From NCBI GenBank assembly GCA_031288215.1, contig JAITRV010000007.1, positions 1 to 31,291 on the forward strand: DNA of 31,291 nt, read 5' to 3'. The first letter of the stretch is position 1. Every line of letters begins with the position of its first letter. Below, in pieces: positions 7,097-13,805 of this stretch. A program made the position numbers and the translations under genes. The notes under the pieces are model-generated. The model ran no database searches, was not told the DNA's origin, and saw nothing but the letters and a program-made list of their open reading frames with translations. This DNA is from Spirochaetaceae bacterium (lineage in GTDB: Bacteria > Spirochaetota > Spirochaetia > Treponematales > Breznakiellaceae).

Positions 7097-8629
7097 ATGT
7101 ACAAAGCCGGAAAAATTAAAAACGTTGTGCTCGGCGGCACACTGTCGATTGATCAACTGGTCGCGGTTGCGCGGTGCCGTGCGCCGGTGTCGTTTGACGG
7201 GGCGTATAAGGATCGGGTAAACGCGGGACGCGCGCTGGTGGAACAATTCGTGCGGGAAAACCGCCGGGTCTACGGCGTTACCACCGGAGTCGGCGAAAAC
7301 GTCGACCGCGTCATTCCCGAAGCGGAAGCCGCAATCTATCAGGAAAAGATGATTCTTACCCACTGCACCACGGTGGGCGAACCACTGGACGAAGAGGGAG
7401 TACGCGCGGTGATGTTCATGATGCTTGCCAACATCGGTACCGGCTATTCCGGCGCCCGGCTTGCGGTGCTGGAACTGATCGCGGAAGCGCTCAACCGAGG
7501 CTTGTACCCCTGGGCGCCCGCGCACGGCTCTGTGGGCTATCTGGGCGTTGAGGCGCACATTGCGCTGGTATTCCTGGGCAAGGGCAGGGCCTATGTCAAC
7601 GGGGCGCTGGTGTCCGGCGCGGAGGCGCTCAAGGCGGCAGGCCTGTCTCCGGTGACGTTGGGCTACAAAGAGGGCCTGTGCCTGATCAGCGGCGGGACAT
7701 CGGCGACGGCACTGGCGGCGCTTGCCGAATACGACATGCTGAACGCCCTGATCGCCGCCGACGCGGTTTCCGCGATCACCCTTGAGGCGCTACGGGGTAA
7801 TTTGGAAGCGTTTGACGAGCGCGTGATGTCCGTCAAAAAGCAGTGTGCGCAGTGGAAGAGCGCGGATCAGGTGCGCCGGCTGCTGGAGGACAGCGGTATA
7901 CTACGCGATGCCGGCGGGCAGAACCTGCAGGACGCACTATCCCTGCGCTGCATCCCCCAGGCGCACGGCGCGGCGCGGAAGACCGTCATGGACGCTTTGG
8001 TGTCCATTGAAAATGAAATCAATTCCTGCGACGATAACCCGGTTATCCACCCCAGCGGCGTTGCCCTGAGCGCCTGCAATGCCGACGCGGGTTTTGTCGG
8101 CCTGGCATCGGACGCGCTCTGTACGGCGGCGTGTTATTTGGCGAAGATCGCCGAGCGCCGTACCGACCGCCTGGTCAATGAGCATGTCAGCGGCTTAAGC
8201 GCCTTCCTTTCGCCGGACCCCGGCTCTAACAGCGGCTATATGATTGTGCAATACTCGTCCGCGGGACTTTTGGCGGAAATGCGGGTACTGGCGCATCCGG
8301 CCTCGATTGACTCGGTGCCTACCTGCGCCTTTCAGGAAGACTACGTAAGTATGGGCTACGGCGCGGCGTTAAAGGCGCGGGACGCAGCGCGGCTGCTGGA
8401 ATACGTGCTGGGCAACGAGCTGCTGGCCGCAACCCAGGCCCTGGAACTGGGGGCCAAGGGGATGTCCCCCGCGCGGTTTAGCCGCGACGCCCTTGCGGCG
8501 GTACGGGAGCGGGCGCCCTTTATGGAGGCCGACCACTACGTTTCCGCCGATATGGAGTGGTCCCGGGAGTTGGTGCACAGCGGCCGTGTACGGCAGCTTG
8601 CCGAAACGTGTATCGGCCCCATGGATTAA
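7097..8629 (+). CDS. HAL/PAL-fold lyase lacking the MIO triad (YLG type); candidate betaine lyase
   Basis: A 510-residue lyase closer to true histidine ammonia-lyase than the first. It has YGVTTGVG (Tyr 59), QDALSLRCIPQAHGA, a CDDNP segment, NSGYMIVQ, and a VLAHPASIDSVPT segment followed by QEDYVSMG. At the cofactor site, however, GSVGASGD is replaced by GSVGYLGVE (residues 144-152). Tyr-Leu-Gly stands where Ala-Ser-Gly is required, so MIO cannot form in the standard way. In the usual GNFHG region it has CNADAG. No urocanase or imidazolonepropionase gene is present, which argues against a normal histidine-utilisation role. A cofactor-free trimethylamine lyase of the ergothionase type is the best hypothesis. 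ATG 7097 follows TAAGGAA at 7084-7090. Being divergent in sequence from the first lyase, it probably has a different substrate or step. Confidence 0.85.
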   Translation: MYKAGKIKNVVLGGTLSIDQLVAVARCRAPVSFDGAYKDRVNAGRALVEQFVRENRRVYGVTTGVGENVDRVIPEAEAAIYQEKMILTHCTTVGEPLDEEGVRAVMFMMLANIGTGYSGARLAVLELIAEALNRGLYPWAPAHGSVGYLGVEAHIALVFLGKGRAYVNGALVSGAEALKAAGLSPVTLGYKEGLCLISGGTSATALAALAEYDMLNALIAADAVSAITLEALRGNLEAFDERVMSVKKQCAQWKSADQVRRLLEDSGILRDAGGQNLQDALSLRCIPQAHGAARKTVMDALVSIENEINSCDDNPVIHPSGVALSACNADAGFVGLASDALCTAACYLAKIAERRTDRLVNEHVSGLSAFLSPDPGSNSGYMIVQYSSAGLLAEMRVLAHPASIDSVPTCAFQEDYVSMGYGAALKARDAARLLEYVLGNELLAATQALELGAKGMSPARFSRDALAAVRERAPFMEADHYVSADMEWSRELVHSGRVRQLAETCIGPMD

Positions 8630-8648
8630 CAGGCGTTGCGCCCCCCTC

Positions 8649-8678
8649 TTGAAAAGCGCCTCTCTTTTGTGATAAGAT
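8649..8678 (+). promoter_or_regulatory. Putative sigma-70 promoter of the ABC/DDAH operon
   Basis: TTGAAA at 8649-8654 and TAAGAT at 8673-8678 are separated by 18 bases and lie 36 bases before the start codon at 8714. A weak stem just upstream (AGGCG 8631-8635 with CGCCT 8657-8661, then CTCTTTT) may end the preceding operon. The spacing is acceptable, but the -10 box matches only four of six consensus bases. Confidence 0.45.
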
Positions 8679-8690
8679 ATCCCATCTTAT
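8672..8690. promoter_or_regulatory. Inverted repeat over the putative -10 box (operator candidate)
   Basis: Perfect 7-bp arms, ATAAGAT (8672-8678) and ATCTTAT (8684-8690), flank a 5-base centre. The left arm coincides with the putative -10 element, a typical place for a repressor to bind. No regulator gene lies beside it in the window. A short messenger hairpin ahead of the ribosome site (AAAGAGGTGAT) is the alternative reading. Confidence 0.45.
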
Positions 8691-8713
8691 TCTCATCCTA
8701 AAGAGGTGATATT

Positions 8714-9529
8714 ATGAAGCGGTTCCTATCCCTGCTGCTTGCGGGGGCTGCCCTGTGTTCCCTGGCCGGCTGCGGCAAGAAGTACAAGGACCTGAGCGCC
8801 ATTCAGAAAAAAGGGGAGATCGTCATGTTTACCGATGCCCGCTGGGCGCCCTTTGAGTATGTCGGCGAGGCGGGTAAAGAAGAAGGGGTGGATGTCGATA
8901 TTGCCCGGGCCATTGCCGAAGACTTAAATGTCGGCCTGCGGATCATCAACGCCGATTTTGACGGCTTTTCCCTGGCCGTGCAGAACGGGCAGGCCGATAT
9001 AGCTATCGCCGCCATTACCATCACCGCGGAACGGGCGGAAACCCTGGATTTTTCCATCCCCTACACCAATAGCTGCCAGTATATCCTGAAACAGGAGGCC
9101 GACACCGCCCTGCGGTCCCTGAACGACCTGGCGGGCCTCAGGGTGGGGGTGCATTTGGGCACCACCGGGGATTTCCTGGTTTCGGAGCAGATTACCGGCG
9201 GCGTGCTGGCCGGGACCGGCGCGGAGGTGGTGCAGTACAAGTCCCTCCAGGAAGCCGCCCTGGCCCTGATGAAGGGGGACCTGGGGGCCCTGGTCTGCGA
9301 CGACCTCCTGGCCAAAAACCTCGCCGCGGTCAACCGGGGGCTCACCTGTTTTGAGGCCCGGTTTGCCGACGGCACCATCACAGAGGAATTTTACGGCGTC
9401 GCGGTAGCCAAGGGGAATACCGCCCTCTTGGAAGCCGTCAACGCCTCCCTGAAAAAACAGATGGAAAACGGGAGTATCGCCCGGAGCCTGGATTACCATA
9501 TTATGAATTCGAGCCTCATAGAGGAATGA
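8714..9529 (+). CDS. Amino-acid ABC transporter substrate-binding lipoprotein
   Basis: A 271-residue family 3 solute-binding protein. A lipoprotein signal ends at LAGC with Cys 20 as the lipid-attachment residue, so the mature protein is anchored in the membrane on the periplasmic side. The body shows the polar amino-acid binding pattern: DARWAPFEYV, GVDVDIARAIAEDL, DFDGFSLAVQNGQADIAIAAI, TAERAETLDFSIPY. A near-ideal ribosome site (AAAGAGGTGAT) precedes ATG 8714. It leads an operon with a matching permease, an ATPase and dimethylarginine dimethylaminohydrolase. The ligand is therefore plausibly arginine-like, possibly methylated arginine. This ligand is inferred from context, since the fold also binds glutamine, lysine, histidine or cystine. 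Confidence 0.92.
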   Translation: MKRFLSLLLAGAALCSLAGCGKKYKDLSAIQKKGEIVMFTDARWAPFEYVGEAGKEEGVDVDIARAIAEDLNVGLRIINADFDGFSLAVQNGQADIAIAAITITAERAETLDFSIPYTNSCQYILKQEADTALRSLNDLAGLRVGVHLGTTGDFLVSEQITGGVLAGTGAEVVQYKSLQEAALALMKGDLGALVCDDLLAKNLAAVNRGLTCFEARFADGTITEEFYGVAVAKGNTALLEAVNASLKKQMENGSIARSLDYHIMNSSLIEE

Positions 9530-9602
9530 CGGGGAGGAATGACGGATGGAGGATCGATAAATGGGGATCGCTCGATGAGGATCGGTAGATGGGCATCCTG
9601 GG
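9521..9602 (+). repeat. Two adjoining sets of short tandem repeats around the permease start
   Basis: GAGGAATGACGG occurs at 9521-9532 and again at 9534-9545. It is followed by four imperfect 14-15 base units, each beginning ATGGRG/ATGAGG/ATGGGC, at 9546-9560, 9561-9574, 9575-9588 and 9589-9602. The last unit contains the permease start codon. Each earlier unit also offers an ATG that reaches a stop within a few codons. Confidence 0.6.
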
Positions 9603-10317
9603 GGGAATAGCCGGTTTTTTTACGGCCCTGCTGTCCTACGGTATCCGGCAGTTCACCCGTACCTTTATCGAACAGAAGCGGTATCTCCTCTTTATCGAGG
9701 GCCTGCGCAACACCCTCTTTATCTCGGCGGCGGCGGCCCTGATCGGCGTCGTTATCGGGGTACTGGTGGCCACCGTCAAGGTCTATTACCGCCAGACCGG
9801 CCGCTTCCGGCTCTTGGACCGGCTTTTCGCCGCCTATGTGGCGCTGATCCGGGGGACCCCGATGGCGGTGCAGCTTCTCATCATGGCCTATATCGTCATC
9901 CCCTCCAACAACTACGTGATGATCGCCTGTATTGCCTTCGGCCTCAACTCCGGGGCCTATGTGTCCGAGGTGATCCGCGCCGGCATCGGGGCGGTGGACT
10001 CCGGCCAAATGGAGGCGGCCCTGTCCCTGGGGCTCCCCCGGAGCATTGCCATGCGCCGGGTCATCCTGCCCCAGGCGGTGAAGAACATCCTCCCCGCCCT
10101 CTGCAACGAGTTCATCGCGATCATCAAGGAAACCTCCATCGTGGGGCTCATCGCCATCGTCGATCTGACCCGGGCGTCGGATATCGTGCGGAGCCGCACC
10201 GCCGAAGCCTACTTCCCCCTCCTCTCCATCGCCCTGGTGTATTTCCTGCTGGTGGCGGGACTGGCCCGGCTGACCGGGCTTCTGGAAAAAAGGCTGGCCC
10301 GCGGTGATAGAAGTTAA
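9589..10317 (+). CDS. Polar amino-acid ABC transporter permease
   Basis: A 242-residue inner-membrane permease of the His/Glu/Gln/Arg/opine transporter family. It has an N-terminal amphipathic stretch and several membrane helices. The EAA loop that contacts the ATPase is clear: MEAALSLGLPRSIAMRRVILPQA, continuing into KNILPALCNEFIAIIKETS. The motif ALIRGTPMAVQLL is also typical. ATG 9589 has GAGG at 9577-9580, but upstream short ATG-containing repeats could compete for ribosomes. Its last 14 bases overlap the ATPase gene. Only one permease is present, so a homodimer is expected. Confidence 0.93.
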   Translation: MGILGGIAGFFTALLSYGIRQFTRTFIEQKRYLLFIEGLRNTLFISAAAALIGVVIGVLVATVKVYYRQTGRFRLLDRLFAAYVALIRGTPMAVQLLIMAYIVIPSNNYVMIACIAFGLNSGAYVSEVIRAGIGAVDSGQMEAALSLGLPRSIAMRRVILPQAVKNILPALCNEFIAIIKETSIVGLIAIVDLTRASDIVRSRTAEAYFPLLSIALVYFLLVAGLARLTGLLEKRLARGDRS

Positions 10318-11029
10318 GGGCCTTCACAAGCGTTTCGGGGACAATCACGTCCTGCGGGGACTCGACGAAAAAATCGCCCGGGGCGAGAAGGTCGCCATCG
10401 TGGGCCCCTCGGGTTCGGGGAAAAGCACCTTCCTGCGCTGCCTCAACCTGCTGGAAAAGCCCGACGCCGGGGAAGTCTGGTTTGACGGCCGGCAGGTCAC
10501 CGCCGAATCCGCCGCGGGGATCAGGGCCCTCCGCTGCCGCATGGGCATGGTGTTCCAGCACTTCAACCTCTTTCCCCACCTGAGCATCCTGGACAACATC
10601 ACCCTGGCCCCCACGGAACTGAAGCTCCACAGCCGGGAGGCGGCGGAGCGGGACGCCCGGCGGCTCCTGGAACGGATCGGCCTCTCGGATAAGGCGGAAA
10701 CTTACCCCGCCATGCTCTCCGGGGGCCAGAAGCAGCGGGTCGCCATCGTGCGGGCTTTGGCCATGAACCCCGGCGTGATGCTCTTTGACGAGCCCACCAG
10801 CGCCCTGGACCCGGAAATGGTGGGGGAGGTGCTGGATCTGATCCGGCTTCTTGCGGAGGAGGGGATGACCATGATCATCGTGACCCACGAGATGGGCTTT
10901 GCCCGGGAAGTGGCCACCCGGGTCCTCTTCATGGACGAGGGGCTTGTCCGGGAACAGGGCAGCCCCGCCGCGTTCTTCGGGAACCCCCAAAACCCCCGGC
11001 TGCAAAGTTTTCTTTCCAAAGTATTGTAG
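10304..11029 (+). CDS. Polar amino-acid ABC transporter ATP-binding protein
   Basis: A 241-residue ATPase that powers the transporter encoded just upstream. Visible motifs are Walker A GPSGSGKST (34-42), Q-loop Gln 85, signature LSGGQKQR (138-145), Walker B with FDEPTSALDPE (161-171) and the switch His 195 in IVTHEMGFA. The GTG start at 10304 overlaps the permease by 14 bases, and MIEVKGLHKRFG is a normal N-terminus for the family. A possible AAGG lies about 11 bases upstream, so coupling to permease translation is likely. The gene ends in TAGGAGA, which also supplies the ribosome site of the DDAH gene. Confidence 0.95.
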   Translation: MIEVKGLHKRFGDNHVLRGLDEKIARGEKVAIVGPSGSGKSTFLRCLNLLEKPDAGEVWFDGRQVTAESAAGIRALRCRMGMVFQHFNLFPHLSILDNITLAPTELKLHSREAAERDARRLLERIGLSDKAETYPAMLSGGQKQRVAIVRALAMNPGVMLFDEPTSALDPEMVGEVLDLIRLLAEEGMTMIIVTHEMGFAREVATRVLFMDEGLVREQGSPAAFFGNPQNPRLQSFLSKVL

Positions 11030-11038
11030 GAGAATCGT

Positions 11039-11809
11039 ATGTTCAAACACGCAATCGTCAGGACCCCCGGCACGACCTTGACCCGGGGCATCACCGGCCA
11101 CCCGGAACTGGGCGCGCCGGACTATGAGCGGGCCCTGGCCCAGCACGGGGCCTATATCCGGGCCCTGGAAAGCCTCGCCGTGGAGGTGGCCGTCCTCCCC
11201 CCCCTGGAGGAATACCCGGACAGTTGTTTTGTGGAAGACACGGCGGTCCTCGGCGAAACCTGGGCGGTGATCACCTGTCCCGGCGCCCCCAGCCGGAAGG
11301 GGGAGGCGGAGGCGATCCTCCCGGCAATCCGGGAATTCTACCCCGAGGCCCGCATCCACCGGATCACCGCGCCGGGTACCCTGGAGGGCGGGGACGTGAT
11401 GCGGGTGGAAGACACCTTCTATGTGGGCCGCTCCGCCCGCACCAACGACGAGGGGATACGCCGGTTTCAGGACATCCTCAAGCCCTACGGCTGCCGGGTG
11501 GTCCCGGTGGCCCTCCGGGAAGTGCTGCACCTGAAAACCGGGATCAACTACCTTTCCGGCCGGCGCGTCCTGGTTTCCGGGGAATTCACCGGCCATCCGG
11601 ACTTCGCCGGCTTTGAACGGATACCGGTCCCCCCCCAGGAGGGCTACGCCGCCAACTGCCTCTGGGTGAACGGCAGCGTCCTCGTCCCCGCGGGCTTCCC
11701 CCAAACCGAAGGGGCCCTGCGGGCCCTGGGATATCCGGTGCTGCCGGTGGATACCTCCGAATACCGGAAGATCGACGGGGGGTTAAGCTGCCTCTCCCTC
11801 CGGTTTTGA
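11039..11809 (+). CDS. ddaH: N(G),N(G)-dimethylarginine dimethylaminohydrolase (DDAH)
   Basis: A 256-residue enzyme that hydrolyses asymmetric dimethylarginine or monomethylarginine to citrulline plus dimethylamine or methylamine. It matches Pseudomonas-type DDAH along its whole length, including FPDS/YPDS-FVED, SARTN-EG, LHLKTG and YAANC-WVN, and the C-terminus STEYRKIDGG-SC type (here DTSEYRKIDGGLSCLSLRF). The catalytic triad is E116, H164 and C251, each offset by two from the Pseudomonas enzyme. The start codon lies 9 bases after the ATPase stop, with AGGAGA between, so uptake and hydrolysis are encoded together. The identity is strong; arginine deiminase, a relative, is much longer. It suggests that the preceding ABC system carries methylated arginine. 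Confidence 0.93.
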   Translation: MFKHAIVRTPGTTLTRGITGHPELGAPDYERALAQHGAYIRALESLAVEVAVLPPLEEYPDSCFVEDTAVLGETWAVITCPGAPSRKGEAEAILPAIREFYPEARIHRITAPGTLEGGDVMRVEDTFYVGRSARTNDEGIRRFQDILKPYGCRVVPVALREVLHLKTGINYLSGRRVLVSGEFTGHPDFAGFERIPVPPQEGYAANCLWVNGSVLVPAGFPQTEGALRALGYPVLPVDTSEYRKIDGGLSCLSLRF

Positions 11810-12083
11810 AGGATCGGCCGCCGGGGTCCCGCAGGAGGTCGCGTAAACCTGAAGTTTTGAGCGGTTCCCCCTACAAAAGGCCCTTCAGGATGCCGAAATT
11901 AAGAGGGAAGGGCGGGTTCCGGTAACGATTTCCGGCGTTGGCGCCTGAGAAACGGGCCGGATGTGATAAAAGAACGTCCGATGGATTTACAAAGCATGAA
12001 AGATAGGTGTACTATATATTATAATTGTACTATACTAAAGTATGATGGACTATTGCGGTCCGGTGTAGCGGAGGAACGAGGCC
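11810..12083 (+). promoter_or_regulatory. Intergenic region before the flagellar operon, with putative promoter
   Basis: This 274-base gap holds no convincing gene. CCTGAAG (11848-11854) and CTTCAGG (11883-11889) could pair as a long-loop stem after ddaH. The right part, 12000-12045, is markedly AT-rich. TATAAT at 12020-12025 is a perfect -10 box, with ATGAAA at 11996-12001 as a possible -35 at 18-base spacing. A TTTACA/TACTAT pair (11986-11991 and 12010-12015) is an alternative. GTACTATA is directly repeated at 12009-12016 and 12027-12034, possibly a regulator site. The region probably drives fliL and the genes after it. Confidence 0.5.
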
Positions 12084-12644
12084 ATGTCGGATAATGACGA
12101 TATTGATCTGAGCGGTGAGGATTCCGCCGGGTCGGAGGGCGCCGCAAAAAAGAAGCCCTCCGGTTTAGCCGGATTATTGCCGAATTTACTCAAATTTGTG
12201 GCCATCGGGCTGGGGGCGATCATTTTTATCATTACCGTGGTGGTGATCACCGTCAGGATCATCGGAGCCGGGGGTAAATCCCAGACGGTGGTGACGGACC
12301 CCAACTCCCCCTATATCGGGAAGCGGGTGGACTATTCGATGTTCACCGCCATCGGGATCGTGCGGACCCGGACCAGGGACGTGACCCCCAGCGCGGTGGT
12401 GGTGGACATGGTTATCGGGTATAATCTGAACGATTCCGCCGCGGCCACGGAATTGACCAGCCGGCTCTACCAGCTCCGGGATTTTGTCCGGAGCTATTTC
12501 AGCAGCAAATATGCCCAGGAGTTGCAGCCCGAAAACGAGCCCCAGATTAAACAGGAGATCATTGAATACTTGAACAACCGGGTACTTGACATAGCGAAAG
12601 TCAGAATGATTTTGTTTAATCAGCTGGATGTGATGGAAATGTGA
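12084..12644 (+). CDS. fliL: Flagellar basal body-associated protein FliL
   Basis: A 186-residue protein with a short cytoplasmic acidic/lysine-rich N-terminus, one membrane helix at about 36-60 and a periplasmic FliL domain (YSMFTAIGIVRTRTRD, YNLNDSAAATELTSR, EIIEYLNNRVLDIAKVRMILFNQLDVMEM). FliL surrounds the stator units and supports torque in spirochete periplasmic flagella. GGAGG at 12070-12074 precedes ATG 12084. In well-known treponemes this gene follows motA and motB; here it is the first flagellar gene after a ddaH gene and an AT-rich promoter region. It is separated from fliM by an unusual 129-base structured gap. Confidence 0.9.
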   Translation: MSDNDDIDLSGEDSAGSEGAAKKKPSGLAGLLPNLLKFVAIGLGAIIFIITVVVITVRIIGAGGKSQTVVTDPNSPYIGKRVDYSMFTAIGIVRTRTRDVTPSAVVVDMVIGYNLNDSAAATELTSRLYQLRDFVRSYFSSKYAQELQPENEPQIKQEIIEYLNNRVLDIAKVRMILFNQLDVMEM

Positions 12645-12648
12645 TTTC

Positions 12649-12750
12649 CCGGCCGGCAGGCCGGCGCCGTCCCCTCATGCCGGGAGGAAGGAGGTACGGG
12701 GCGAAACCTCGATGTTCGCCCCCGGCGGTTCTTTTGAAACGCCGTATTTT
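12649..12750 (+). other. Three successive hairpins in the fliL-fliM gap
   Basis: Hairpin 1: CCGGCC (12649-12654) with GGCCGG (12659-12664) and a 4-base loop. Hairpin 2: GGGGCGAA (12698-12705) with TTCGCCCC (12715-12722), perfect 8-bp arms and a 9-base loop. Hairpin 3: CGGCG (12723-12727) with CGCCG (12740-12744), followed by TATTTT and so terminator-like. The gap is the only long one early in the operon. The structures may partly stop transcription or mark an RNA processing point between fliL and fliM. Confidence 0.55.
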
Positions 12751-12773
12751 GGAGAAGAGGAAATTTTTATTCG

Positions 12774-13805
12774 ATGACCGAAGTTCTGTCTCAGGATGAA
12801 ATTGATCAACTACTTACCGCGATAAACGCCGGAGATACGGAACCAACGGATATCAGATCCGCCGCGGATACCCGGAAGATAAAGATCTATGATTTCAAAC
12901 GGCCCGATAAATTCTCCAAGGAACAGATCCGGACGGTCTCGATCATGCACGAAACCTTTGCCCGGTTGACCACCACCAGCCTTTCCGCCAACCTCCGCAG
13001 CATGGTCCACGTCCATGTGGCCTCGGTGGATCAGCTCACCTATGAGGAATTTATCCGCTCCATCCCCACCCCCACGACCCTGGCGATCATCAACATGGAC
13101 CCCCTCAAGGGAAACGCCATCCTGGAGATTGACCCGGCGGTAACCTTTTCCATCATCGACCGCCTTTTCGGCGGCACCGGGGAGAGCACCAAGTCCCAGC
13201 ATGAACTCACCGATATTGAGCAGTCCGTCATGGAGGGGATCATCGTCCGGATCCTGGGAAATATGCGGGAAGCCTGGGCCACGGTGATCGACCTCCGGCC
13301 CCGATTAGGTCAAATCGACACAAATCCCCAGTTCGCCCAGATCGTGCCCCCCACGGAGATGGTGATCCTGGTAACCCTGGAAACCAAGGTGGGAGACGTG
13401 GAGGGGATGATGAATTTCTGCATCCCCTACCTGACCATCGAGCCGATCATCGGCAAACTCTCCGCCCAGTTCTGGTATTCCTCGGTGCGCCGGAATACCA
13501 CCACGGAGAACCTCAACGTCCTCAAGGAGAAACTCTCCACGGTGGATATCAACGTGGTGGCGGAGATCGGGAGGATCCAGATCCCCGTTCGGGATGTCCT
13601 TTCCCTGCGGGTGGGGGACGTGGTCCGGCTCTACAATGTCCGGGTGGGGGACACCTTCTCCCTGAATATCGGCAGCAAGAAGAAATTCCTGTGCCGGCCC
13701 GGGGTGATCGGCAAGAAGATAGCGGTACAGATATTAAAGAAAACGGCGGAGCTTGAGCAGGAAGAATTCGAAGAGCTTGCGTCTGAAGGAGAGGAAGTAT
13801 TATGA
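12774..13805 (+). CDS. fliM: Flagellar motor switch protein FliM
   Basis: A 343-residue switch protein. It begins MTEVLSQDEIDQLL, the conserved CheY-P binding segment, followed by a CheC-like middle domain (LFGGTGE, LTDIEQSVMEGII) and a C-terminal SpoA domain of about 80 residues (INVVAEIGRIQIPVRDVLSLRVGDVVRL). It sits in the C ring and sets rotation direction. The start is fixed by the conserved N-terminus, although the nearest Shine-Dalgarno (AGAGG, ending 12760) is about 13 bases away, longer than usual. Its stop overlaps the fliY start as ATGA. Confidence 0.96.
   Translation: MTEVLSQDEIDQLLTAINAGDTEPTDIRSAADTRKIKIYDFKRPDKFSKEQIRTVSIMHETFARLTTTSLSANLRSMVHVHVASVDQLTYEEFIRSIPTPTTLAIINMDPLKGNAILEIDPAVTFSIIDRLFGGTGESTKSQHELTDIEQSVMEGIIVRILGNMREAWATVIDLRPRLGQIDTNPQFAQIVPPTEMVILVTLETKVGDVEGMMNFCIPYLTIEPIIGKLSAQFWYSSVRRNTTTENLNVLKEKLSTVDINVVAEIGRIQIPVRDVLSLRVGDVVRLYNVRVGDTFSLNIGSKKKFLCRPGVIGKKIAVQILKKTAELEQEEFEELASEGEEVL

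Noticed and set aside
3876..8629. Two ordinary histidine ammonia-lyases of a hut pathway
   Set aside because: Neither has the Ala-Ser-Gly triad, and no urocanase, imidazolonepropionase or formiminoglutamase gene is nearby.
10148..11704. 518-codon minus-strand open frame opposite the permease, ATPase and ddaH genes
   Set aside because: It spans three confidently identified genes and shows no recognisable domain, so it is a shadow frame.
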